Shown: one piece after another, positions 11,801 to 20,900 of the stretch
How positions within the stretch are numbered: position 1 is the first letter of the stretch
Layout: each line of letters opens with the position of its first letter
Assembly (NCBI GenBank): GCA_905178155.1
Contig: CAJINV010000007.1
Coordinates: 404,020 to 468,019, forward strand
From: Amoebophrya sp. A120
Lineage: Eukaryota; Sar; Dinophyceae; Syndiniales; Amoebophryaceae
Reading direction: 5' to 3'
DNA length: 64,000 nt
The notes under the pieces: model-generated
Database searches by the model: none
The model's input: only the letters and a program-made list of their open reading frames with translations
What the model was told of the DNA's origin: nothing
Program-made: the position numbers and the translations under genes

Positions 11801-14800
11801 ACAGATCTAGTCTCTCATGCTGATTGGAGCATGACAAATTTCAAAACACCATTAGAAAATGCTTCTCATGAGGTTCCGCATGAGAAACATTTTAAGCATG
11901 CAGATTTGCATGACAACTATGGTGTGGGAACGTTTTTAAATAGGATAGAATGTCCATGGGTCTCATGACGGGCGACTGCTCTATCAAGTGCAAAAATGTC
12001 TGGGTCTGGAAGAGTGCGCGATTTGTCATGCAGCTTTTCCATGACCCATGAGGTCTGGAATGCAGGGACTAGCATGACAGATTCTGTGCGATCTCTCTCA
12101 TGCCTGTCCTGCATGTGAAACTCCCTCCCGACTTGGTCAAAACTGGACGACTTTTGGTAATCCTGCAACACAGATTTTTGCATGCTTCAGATTTAGCATG
12201 ACAGGTTGCATTCTTCCAGACCCAGACATTTTTACGTTTGATATGCTCGGGCGCCGCGCCATTGGTCAGGTCCACCGCCTTGCACACCGACCGCTTGACC
12301 ATCGCAAGGTGGCAGCAAAAGGCCTGGGAGGCCACGATCAGGAAGTCTGTGCAGCAGGTCTGCCACTCCGACTTTTGCATGTTGCGGACCTCCGTAGGCA
12401 ACATGAACTTCCAGTAACAGAACACTGCCGCCAAAACCACCGCAAAAACGCCGTCAAAGGCTTATTGTGGGGAAAAATTATACCCCCTCCCCATATCGAA
12501 AAGGCACACCGCAAATGCTGATGTGTGGGCAAAAAATCTCTCTGTCTTGCAACTAGGGATCAAGTCCACAGGCTCCGCCGCGTGATGCCGGCGAATTGTG
12601 ATGCTGTTGGTCCTGCAGCGTAGACTTTTGTCATGCTCCTGGGCCGCGCCCATGTCAAAACATCTCTGCATATTAACAGGCTATAGCATATACCTGCAGA
12701 AGTCCTATACTTCTGCAAGACAAATCTGATTTGTGTATGCAAATCCAGCATCAGATAAGTTTCGTTTTGTTACGGGGAGGGGGGATTTATTTTCCTTTTC
12801 GTAAGGCTTCAAACAGACCACGCAACAGGGTCGCGGTGTCCTTGTCGGAGCAATCCACCGTATTGGAGTAGATTGGAGGTACACCCGAGTACCCCACCTT
12901 CCCCTCGCACTCCACTGTGTAGTATCAGAGTGCACAAGACCCCCCCCCCTCGACGTCCCCCTCAACATTTGGCATGCAGAATCCCAATTGATTCCACCTG
13001 GTGCCTTCTTCGATAATTCCGAAACCTAAGCATTACAACTTTAGCTTAACTTTAGCTTACACTCGGCGCGTAAAATTATAACTTAAACTAAAACTTGTCA
13101 CACGCACAGGCTCGACTTGTGTTGGGGGTCGTGTTGCTGTTCCTGCAAGTGGGGTTTGAGGAGGGAGGGTTGTGCACCCTCATATGTAGGACCACTCAGC
13201 CACAATCACCGTCGCCAAGGAAAAGATTACGAAAAAGAACATATCCTTTGTAAAAACGTCCCCACCCCAGAGTTGTTTTTCTTTGTAATGCAAATCTGCA
13301 TGCATAAAATGTCTCTCATGCGAAGCCCCATGAGAAGCAGTCTATATCGGTGCTTTGAGATGATTTATCACGCTCAAACAAATCAGCGCGATGCGCTAGA
13401 TCTGTGACGCTGCGCTGCACTAGTTAAACAGGATCACACTACGAGGACAAACTTGTCATGCGAAACCACTAAAGCTGGTAGATTTGTCTAGCAGATTCCC
13501 CATCTTGACTCTGGTACTATGGGGACGTTTTTACTCAGGATAGAACAAAAACCGCATCAACGTCAGCGTCAAGCCCACCATGCCGTGGCCGAGGATCTGT
13601 ATCCAGTGCAAATCTAATGTCTGGGTCTGGAGAGATGCGAGATTTCGTGTCATGCAGTTTTAATGTTTATTCCAAGCTCCACCATGATAAGTCTGGAACG
13701 CAGGATGGCCTAGCATGATCACAGGTTCATCTTCTGCAGCTGTCCTTGGTATTTATGCCTATTCTGCATGATGAGACAGGCTCGTCTCTCGCCATTGCCA
13801 GAAGTGAGGCCACGCCCTCTTCTTGCAAGTCATGGAGCACAGACTTTTCTATGATCCGCAACACACATCACAAGTTCCTCTCCTTCCAGACGACCCAGAG
13901 GGAAGTAGATATTTGCATTGGATACTCTGCTCCGCACCACAAAACATCACTTTCCAGAGCGCTTTGAAGTCCTGGCAGCAGGTCGGTTGGTCCTGCGGGT
14001 CGGCGTAGGGCTTCTTCCCTGTTTGAAAGATCAACAAACAAGGACACGTGATCGCGCAGCCAAGTAAGCAGTCGAGAAAAAGGCCCGGGTCCCGCTTGTA
14101 GTACTGCTCCGTAACCACGTTGTAGCGCCAGCCCCCGGCCTGCCGCGTCTCGTAGTCAAACCCGCAACAGTCGCCAGACCAGGCGGAGCACGGCACGTAG
14201 TTGTCCACTGCTCCCGGACACAAGCCGTAGCAGTATGCATTGCAAATATCATCATGCCTGGGAGGTCTGGAAAGAACTTGTGACGCAAGAATTCAGAGAA
14301 CATCTTCAATGCGCACACTCTAGTGCAACACTGCCAAGCATGATGACAGGTCTTATTTCCGTGATTATGATTTTGATTTACGTGTTCTGCATGAGAACCT
14401 TCTTTTTTGCATGACAGGCAAGAGGAGCTCTACTATGCGGCCTCGCAATACAGAGCTCCGAGTCGTCCTCATCTTCCCTGACTCCCACCACAAATCTTGC
14501 ATTCTTCGAAACCAAGACAACATATTTGCAATGCCTAAGCAGCTGGCCCAGTACACTTTTTGACTGCTGCCTTCCACGGTGGTGGTCGTCTCCAACACTG
14601 TCGGCGGCGGGGCCTGCGTATGGATTGTAAAAGTGTCTGCGTCTGGAAGGTTGGAACTTGTAATGCTAGCTTTCCATACGTGGAAAATCTTCTGTATTGC
14701 ATACTTAACCAGCAAAAGTCGCAGGCGCTTTTGTCATGCAAAAACGCAGTTTCTCATGCGGATTGCCTATGAGAAAGCGCTTTGGGAAGTTGTCATGTCG

Positions 14801-16195
14801 AACTGCATTCCGAAGTGTTTTCATCATGCACATGTTTCCAGACCCAGACATTTTTGCATTTGATACTGCGCCGCCGGCATGCCGTTCTCCAGCTGCTCGA
14901 TCCGGGCTTCCAGCTCCTCCGCCACCGCACTCCCCTCGAAGCGCGGCGTGATGACCCCGTCGGTCACTATCCTGAGCAAAAACGTCCCCACCCCAGAGTC
15001 AAGATGGGGAATCCGCTAGACAAATCAGCCACCTCTGGTTGTTTCGCATGACAAGTTTATCCTCGTAGTGTGATCCTGTTTAGCTAGTTCCGAAGCATCA
15101 CAGATCTAGCATATAATGCTGACTCTAGCATTACAAATTCCAAAACAGGATAAGAAAATGGTTCTCATGGGGCTCCGCATGAGAAACTTTTTTGGCATGC
15201 AGATTTGCATGACAACTCTGGTGTGGGGACATTTTTACTCAGGATAGTCACCTCCCCGTCCTCGTCCGGTCGCGCACCGTCCCCGTTCTCCTCGTTTCCA
15301 TCTTGTGCCGCCAACTCCAATTCGTCTCCCTTGGCCACCTCGGTTTCCGCCGCTTCGCCTTCGCCCTCCTGCATGGGCGCGTTAAAAGTACTAGCAGCAG
15401 CCTCGGCGTAGGACGAGGAGGAAAAGTCGAAGTTGTAAGATGTGCTGTAGGCTGCTCCTTGCTCCTGCTCTTCCGCCTTATCCTCCTCCAACTGCCCCTC
15501 CGCGACGGCCTGGTCGCCCTCCTCCGCAGGAGGCGCAGCATATCCCACAGAAAAAAGCTGGCAGGGCATATTTGTAATGCAAAAATAAATACACAGGAAG
15601 ATCTGTCATGGGCGGCCTCATAGCATGCTGTTCAGGACGCGCAATACAGATTTTTTTGTGTATTTATTTTTGCATTACAAATGTGACCTGCCAGCTTTTT
15701 TCTGTGGGATACAGGCGCCTCGCCCTCCCCGCCGTAGTTTTCATCGTCATCGTACTTGCGGTGCTTTTTCTTCTTCTTTTTCTCTCGGCCGCGGGCCATG
15801 GGGGGCGCGTCGTAATCCCAGTCTTCCTCGTAACCGTAGCCGTAGCCCTGCATCTCCACCGCTACTTCTCCCTCTGCGTAGTACCTGTCCCGGTGTTTTT
15901 TCCGGGTTACCGCGTATCAAATGTGAAAGTGTCTGGGTCTGGAAGAATGCAAGATTTGCGATGCAGGTTTTCCATGACCCATGAGGTCTAGAATGCGCGA
16001 CCCAGCATGACAGATTCTTTGAGGTATATATCATGCCTTTCCTGCATGAGAAACCTCCTCTCAACTTGGTCAAAAGCGGACAGCTTTTGGCACTCACGCA
16101 ACACAGACTTTTGCATCATTTAGATTTAGCATGACAAGTTCTAATCTTCCAGACCCAGACATTTTTACATTTGATACCGCCGTGCCCGGGTACAT
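8878..16195 (-). CDS. Gene A2: two-domain Cys-rich membrane protein, 17 introners
   Basis: Start ATG at 16195 (MYPGTAV), stop TGA at 8878. Removing 17 introners gives 2559 bases (852 residues). The N-terminus is low-complexity: Tyr/Gly/Asp/Lys-rich, then Glu/Ala-rich. Two homologous domains follow (about 14538-12244 and 11176-9325). Each has a KVYW..C motif, WSGDCCGFDY, a Cys cluster of form CPCLLIFQTGKKPY, hydrophobic membrane segments, then FCYWKFMLP, QKS(D/E)WQTC and CCHLxMVKRxVxKAVD. A linker (about 11948-11446) with AYRIYQYDGSSGAAYR joins them in frame. The tail is basic and Ser/Arg-rich. The paired Cys clusters recall PLAC8-type proteins, but that is weak. Homologous to A1. Introners make up about two thirds of the gene. 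A single gene, rather than two adjacent ones, is supported by unbroken frame across the linker. Confidence 0.75.
9011..9324. mobile_element. Introner A2-i17 (family II)
   Basis: TATCAAAGTTAAAAAAGCCC...TTTTCCTTTTGATA. TSD CCGCA/CCGAA. Nearly the same sequence as B-i8. Confidence 0.85.
9453..9705. mobile_element. Introner A2-i16 (family I)
   Basis: TATCAAATGCAAATATGT...ATATTTGCAATGCATA. TSD AGTAA, exact. Closest local relative of the giant introner D1-i7. Confidence 0.9.
9787..10050. mobile_element. Introner A2-i15 (family III)
   Basis: GATCCTGTGTAAAAAGGTCC...TTTTTACACAGGATA. TSD GCAAA, exact. It splits VFCY|WKFMLP. Confidence 0.9.
10363..10686. mobile_element. Introner A2-i14 (family II)
   Basis: TATCAAAATGAAAAATCCCG...TTTTTCCTTACGAT. 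TSD ATCTGC, exact. Confidence 0.85.
10877..11092. mobile_element. Introner A2-i13 (family V)
   Basis: TATGACAGTGCACAACCCCC...GTTGTGCACATTCATA. TSD AGCAG, exact. It splits WSGDC|CGFDY, which is intact in domain 1 and in A1. Confidence 0.9.
11180..11441. mobile_element. Introner A2-i12 (family I)
   Basis: TATCAACTGCAAAAATGT...TTTTACATTTGATA. TSD GGGC. The frame is kept only if the intron is 267 bases, one more than element plus TSD. That boundary is GC...AG on the coding strand. Confidence 0.8.
11668..11947. mobile_element. Introner A2-i11 (family III)
   Basis: TATCATTTGTAGAAACGTCC...ACGTTTTTAAATAGGATA. TSD GAATG, exact. Confidence 0.85.
11982..12243. mobile_element. Introner A2-i10 (family I)
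   Basis: TATCAAGTGCAAAAATGT...TTTTACGTTTGATA. TSD TGCTC, exact. Confidence 0.9.
12463..12803. mobile_element. Introner A2-i9 (family II)
   Basis: TATTGTGGGGAAAAATTATA...TTTTCCTTTTCGTA with CCCCTCCCCATAT core. TSD AGGCT, exact. Confidence 0.85.
12923..13184. mobile_element. Introner A2-i8 (family V)
   Basis: TATCAGAGTGCACAAGACCC...GTTGTGCACCCTCATA. TSD TGTAG, exact. Joins ...VIVAEWSY to TVECEGK. Confidence 0.85.
13242..13542. mobile_element. Introner A2-i7 (family III)
   Basis: TATCCTTTGTAAAAACGTCC...ACGTTTTTACTCAGGATA. TSD GAACA, exact. Confidence 0.9.
13600..13924. mobile_element. Introner A2-i6 (family I)
   Basis: TATCCAGTGCAAATCTAATG...ATATTTGCATTGGATA. TSD ATCTG/CTCTG. Confidence 0.8.
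14234..14537. mobile_element. Introner A2-i5 (family I, diverged)
   Basis: TATGCATTGCAAATATC...ATATTTGCAATGCCTA. TSD AGCAG, exact. Neither TSD nor ends offer GT-AG. Confidence 0.85.
14619..14865. mobile_element. Introner A2-i4 (family I)
   Basis: TATGGATTGTAAAAGTGT...TTTGCATTTGATA. TSD CTGCG, exact. Confidence 0.85.
14968..15246. mobile_element. Introner A2-i3 (family III)
   Basis: TATCCTGAGCAAAAACGTCC...GACATTTTTACTCAGGATA. TSD GTCAC, exact. Joins ...DGEVT to DGVITPRF. Confidence 0.9.
15537..15712. mobile_element. Introner A2-i2 (long-TIR family)
   Basis: 176 bp with near-perfect TIRs of about 55 bp (ATATCCCACAGAAAAAAGCT and complement). TSD AGGCGC. Joins ...GGEGEAP to PAEEGDQ. Confidence 0.85.
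15915..16176. mobile_element. Introner A2-i1 (family I)
   Basis: TATCAAATGTGAAAGTGT...TTTACATTTGATA. TSD CCGCG/CCGCC. Its interior is the reverse complement of A2-i12, so the same family sits in both orientations in one gene. Confidence 0.85.
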
Positions 16196-17908
16196 GTTGG
16201 TTTTTCTTGAACAAACCTCGAACTATTATACTTGAACGAGAAGAAATATAGAGGGTCTGAAATTAATATACTGTCACACGTTACTATATCAGAAGAAAAA
16301 GCTGCAGTCAAATTTTCCGCCTCCGGGGCAAGATGTTGTACGGGATAGCTTTAGTTTTTTTCAACTTGTTTTTATTTCTGTGGTTTATTCGAGCGTCTTC
16401 CTTGGGGGAAAGAAGAGCCAAAGAATTTAGAATACCGCAAGCCTGTTTAATATTCTCCTCACGGTCGTGTCAGCATGAAAATCTTCGAAAAAGACAAACG
16501 CAACCTACAACGTCATCATCTGGGCAGAAAAGTAGGCTAGAATTTTTGAAGCAGGTTGATGTGCTGCCAACGCATTGAACCGATGAGAAAACGCCTGCTT
16601 TGACCGAACGCACTTTCGATTTACGCAAATAAAACCGATCTAGGAGACACGGAAAAACCGTAAGAGAGGTCTGATATCAAATAGTAACCGATGCATAGTA
16701 GCAAATTACAGTGCGCGATCCGAAAATGAATTCGGACAAAACTTGAAACCGACGATGTTAATGTTTCAGGTTCTGCTCAAAATACACCACAGCTGAGCCA
16801 CACTGATTAAACCGTTATATGAGCACCGATTCGAACGAAGTGAACCAGTTTACTGATGCAACAAGCCTTTCTTCTGCTACAGTTTCGCTCCTACGGTGGC
16901 TATGGAAGTACGACAGAACCGACACGACCGACTTACCATCCTGCTTCGATAAGATCCTTTCAAGCTGCACCTATAGATAAGTGTTCCAGAAGCGAGAGTC
17001 AAAGCCGCGCATAGATAAGTGTTCCAGAAAAAGTATTCTTGTATAGCAAAAATTGGAGAAACGTCTTTGAAGAAACGTCTTGTCGCAAAAGGACTTCCTT
17101 CGGCCTGTTCTCAATGTTGCTGCTGGCTTTCAATACTGTGCTCAAGTTCTATGACGACATCCAAAAGCATCAAGAAGGTCGCTCCAATGCGTTTTCGTAT
17201 TTGTGCGTTTTGCCTATGTGTAATCAGTCTCGCTTGTCTTCGCGATGGATGCTTTACAAATATGTTGAATTCCTTACAGCTAATGGTGTGTGGACAAACG
17301 GCTGTCCACATTCTAGCAAGGTCTCTCTATGGACAAACACAGGTGAGGAGAATGTTCTGACTTTCTAGTATCTTCTTTCACAAGCATGTAGTTGTAGTCG
17401 TTCCTCGATTGCTTGCGCACAAACTTCTAAGCAGGAATATGGCAAAAAGTTCAAGTAATTTTTGGATGATGAGTCGTCGTGCCTGCTACTTGATGAAGGC
17501 CTTAAACACATAGACTGTCCCGTGTCAAAAAGAACCCCTTTTCATTCACTACGTCCGTATGCATCGCGGTCCCGTCAAGATTCATTGTTCTTGATCTTGC
17601 CTTTATAATTCACAAGCTACATAGAAGACTGATGGGATGAACTCTTGCAGATCAATATTTAGAATGTGTAAAGTTGGTTTTTGTAAAAATAAATGCGCGT
17701 GTGAAAAGGAATAGCCAACAAGGTGAAGGAAGCAGAAGCGTCGGCGTTCTGCAACGGCAATGTCATCACTTTTATTCATCACTCAGTTGCGTGTCCGAAA
17801 TAAATACTCCTATCTATTTTCTAGTCGTCATCTTGCCTGGACGCGCACGACAACACTGCCTTTTAACACCCCCCCCCCCAGTGAGGATCGGCGTACGAAC
17901 ACTGTTCG
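16196..17908. other. Intergenic between A2 and D1
   Basis: About 1.7 kb, AT-richer than the genes. It includes the start of duplication unit 1 (from about 17052), whose first ~350 bp are matched near 32720-33060. An 81-codon frame at 16333-16578 (+) with a hydrophobic N-terminus is possible but unsupported. A short C-run lies near 17871-17879. Confidence 0.5.
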
Positions 17909-20900
17909 TTACAGACCATTGTCGACATTCGTCGAAAGGTATGCACTGTCGTAGCTCCATGACGAACCGGGCCCGTCTTTAAACTCGACCTCGCCTCGCC
18001 CTTTCATTCCTTTGTACATCTCGTCATCCATGTTGCTGATAACGGTGTGAAGGTGGCGCGTCTCTCAACAGGAAAAATCTCCCCGCCCCACATCGAAACA
18101 AAGTCTCTGATGCTGGATTTGCGTGCGGTCTGTCTTGCTGCAAGGAACCCCGGCCAGACAACTCTCGGCCTGTTTGGTAGCGTAATGGTGTAGCTGCTTC
18201 GAGCATAGGAGACGCCTGCCATGCAGGGAAGTAAGCATGACAAGCCACCTCCATCATGTAGCGCATCCCTCGGCGTAAAAGGTGGCCACAAAAAATCTGC
18301 ATCACAAATTTTCAGACAGATGCCTTTTCATTATGGGGAGGGGCGATTTTTTCTCGCCATAGAGTCTCAGCATTGATGAGCTCCACCAGGCGCCAACCGC
18401 ATGGGTCCACCACTGCTAGCTTCTGGTCCAGGTGCATGTGAAAGATTCCTCCTGCGCTGAGGCTGGTCTGCCGCAGCATTGGCCTGTTATGCCTCCAATG
18501 TTCGTGGTACACCTCTGGCTCGAGGGAACGGATCAAAAAGAAAAATCCCCCCTCCCCATATCTGTGATGCAGATTTGTGACCACAAATCAACTTTGTCAT
18601 GCTAGCAGCGAAAAGATGCGGACTGTATTGCAGGGTGGTGTGGGAAGGCCTTGCACGTCCAGCATGACAGAAGGCAGCTGGAAGTATGAAACAGCGTGAC
18701 AAATTGCCTCCAAACCAGGCCACAGCTGCGGCTCTTGGCCTACTTCTAGCAATACAAATCGATTTGTGTACTCAAATACAGCATCACAAATTTCGTTTTT
18801 GATATGGGGAGGGGGGCTTTTTTCTTTTGATACAACGCTCACGAGCGCTCAGCCACGGATCCAGCAACGAAACGTACCCAAATGGCGCGCAGTCCCACAT
18901 CCACTTTCGCGCAAAATAGACCCAGCAGAGGTCGTATCAAATGTAAAAGTGTTCGGGTCTGGAAGAATGCATGTTTGTCATGCTTGTCTGGCATGACTCT
19001 TAAATCTGTCGAGGTGCATAGCAAGGTAAATCATTCTTCAACTCATAACTCTGACAAACATGTTTTTTCTCGTTTTCTATTTTTTTGTTTACATGTTTAT
19101 GCTAACGAAATAAGATACTACTTGTACTATCGGCTTTCGTGCCACCGGGACGTCCTGCCCGTAGACCACCAATGTCATGCACATTGCCCAAGAGACGTTT
19201 TTCTCTGTCATGCGGAGACGAGGTTTGTCATGCAGAATAGGCAACACCTACAAGCTCAGAAATTTGTCATGCTGAGCCAGCACTTGTGGCCTCCTCATGC
19301 TACGCCACTCAGCATCACAAGTTTCCAGACCGAGACATTTTTACATTTGATAGGTTGCATTCTTCAAGCGCCGCCTTGCACTCCTCCATCCCTGTGGGCG
19401 GCGGCTGTCGGGGTCGTGTGATGCGGTCATTCGTATTCAGCTCCGTCGCGCGCGACAAATCGTCGCTCTCGCTGAAATATGCATTGCAAATATGTCTGGG
19501 TCTGGAAACTTGTAATGCCGCGTTGGGAATAGTGAATGCTCTGTAATGCGCAGCCAAGCATGAGAAATTGAAATGTCTGCGCTTCGCTGTGTTGCGTTAT
19601 TCGCATGAAAACTGCGTTTTTGCATGACAGACAAAAGGGTCTCTTCTTGGACACGCATCACAAACTTTTTGGTCATCCCAAACAAGCATGACAAATCTCG
19701 CAATCTTCCAGACCCAGACATTTTTGCATTTGGTATGAAAAGCCGCCGCAGTTGCAACATGTCTCGCTGCTGATGCTTGCGTAAGGAGAGCGCCAGCGCC
19801 CGCTTCTGCCGTTCGTTTTCGGAAAGCATGTTATGCAAGAAAAAAACTGCGTAAGTGTAAATTTGTGTTGCAGAACATGCAACAGAGTTACGCCTGTCAT
19901 GCAAGACAGCCACGAAGCCCTGTTTTCATGTGTGTTTTTCCTTACAAGCCACGCATCACAGGTTTTCTCTGTCATGTAGAGCGATTTTGTGATGCTGTTC
20001 CTCAAAGAAGGTTACACTTACACACTTTTTTTTCTGGATACATGTGTCCTGCAATGCACTGTGCGAACCTCTTGCCATCGCCGGAAGATGAAGTGGACGA
20101 CGCGGAACTGTCAGGAGCACCACCCGCGTCAACATTCCCTTGCTCACGACCTTGTCGGGCGTCAAGAAAATGGCCGCCCTCCGGCTGGTACTCCGATTTC
20201 CAGTGCTCCATAATCTCTGTCACATCCTCCTCCTCCACGCCCCGCTCGGGGTGCTCGCTCCTGAACCCCTCTAGATACGCCCGCAGTGCTATTACAATGA
20301 AAAATGCCCCCACCCGCCAACTTGGGAGCATTTGTATTGCAAACCTTTCCAAATGAATCACTCGCCCTCTTGCATCTATCAGCATCACAGGTTTTCAACC
20401 GTGAATACAAAAAATTTGTATTGCAAAAGACCCCAGCAAGAGCGGCGCTTGTCATGGAAGCGATGCGATACATGCCTAGACTCTGAAACAGAAAGACTCA
20501 TACTCCTTTCATGCATGACAAAAAGTTTTCATTTGGAAACTTCGCCTCACAAATTTTTGCAATTTCAGCGGTGGGGGACACTTTTCACTGTAATAAGTGC
20601 TGCTTCCACCCCGGAACGGAACAGGAAAAACGCATAACATTGCTCCTGCAGCACCGCTGCATCCGCGCAAAAGTTTGGCAGAACCGGAAAGGCGCCCAGC
20701 GACGTGGGCGCCGACTTGAGCGCCGTGTCGGCGCAAATGCCGAGTGCCCCCCGGGGAACTGCTTTGGTCCAAACGGACTTCCAAAACTTGGCGAATTCCG
20801 TCTTCATATGAAATGCAAATATGTCTGGGTCTGGAAGATTGCTACATTACTATCTAAACTGCAGCATCTGGTCAAAAATGCAGGCGAGGGGTATGCTCGG

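Noticed and set aside
9011-12243. Two separate tandem genes instead of one two-domain A2
   Set aside because: The linker exons (PQMGSQPAYRIYQ...) connect the domains in one frame through introners with clean TSDs; no stop or good new start between them. Not fully excluded without transcripts.
16333-16578. 81-codon frame with hydrophobic N-terminus
   Set aside because: AT-rich intergenic setting, no homologue in the window and no supporting motif. Possible but unsupported.
17039-17368. 109-codon frame in the duplicated flank
   Set aside because: The matching DNA at 32720-33060 does not keep the same frame, so selection for a protein is not seen.
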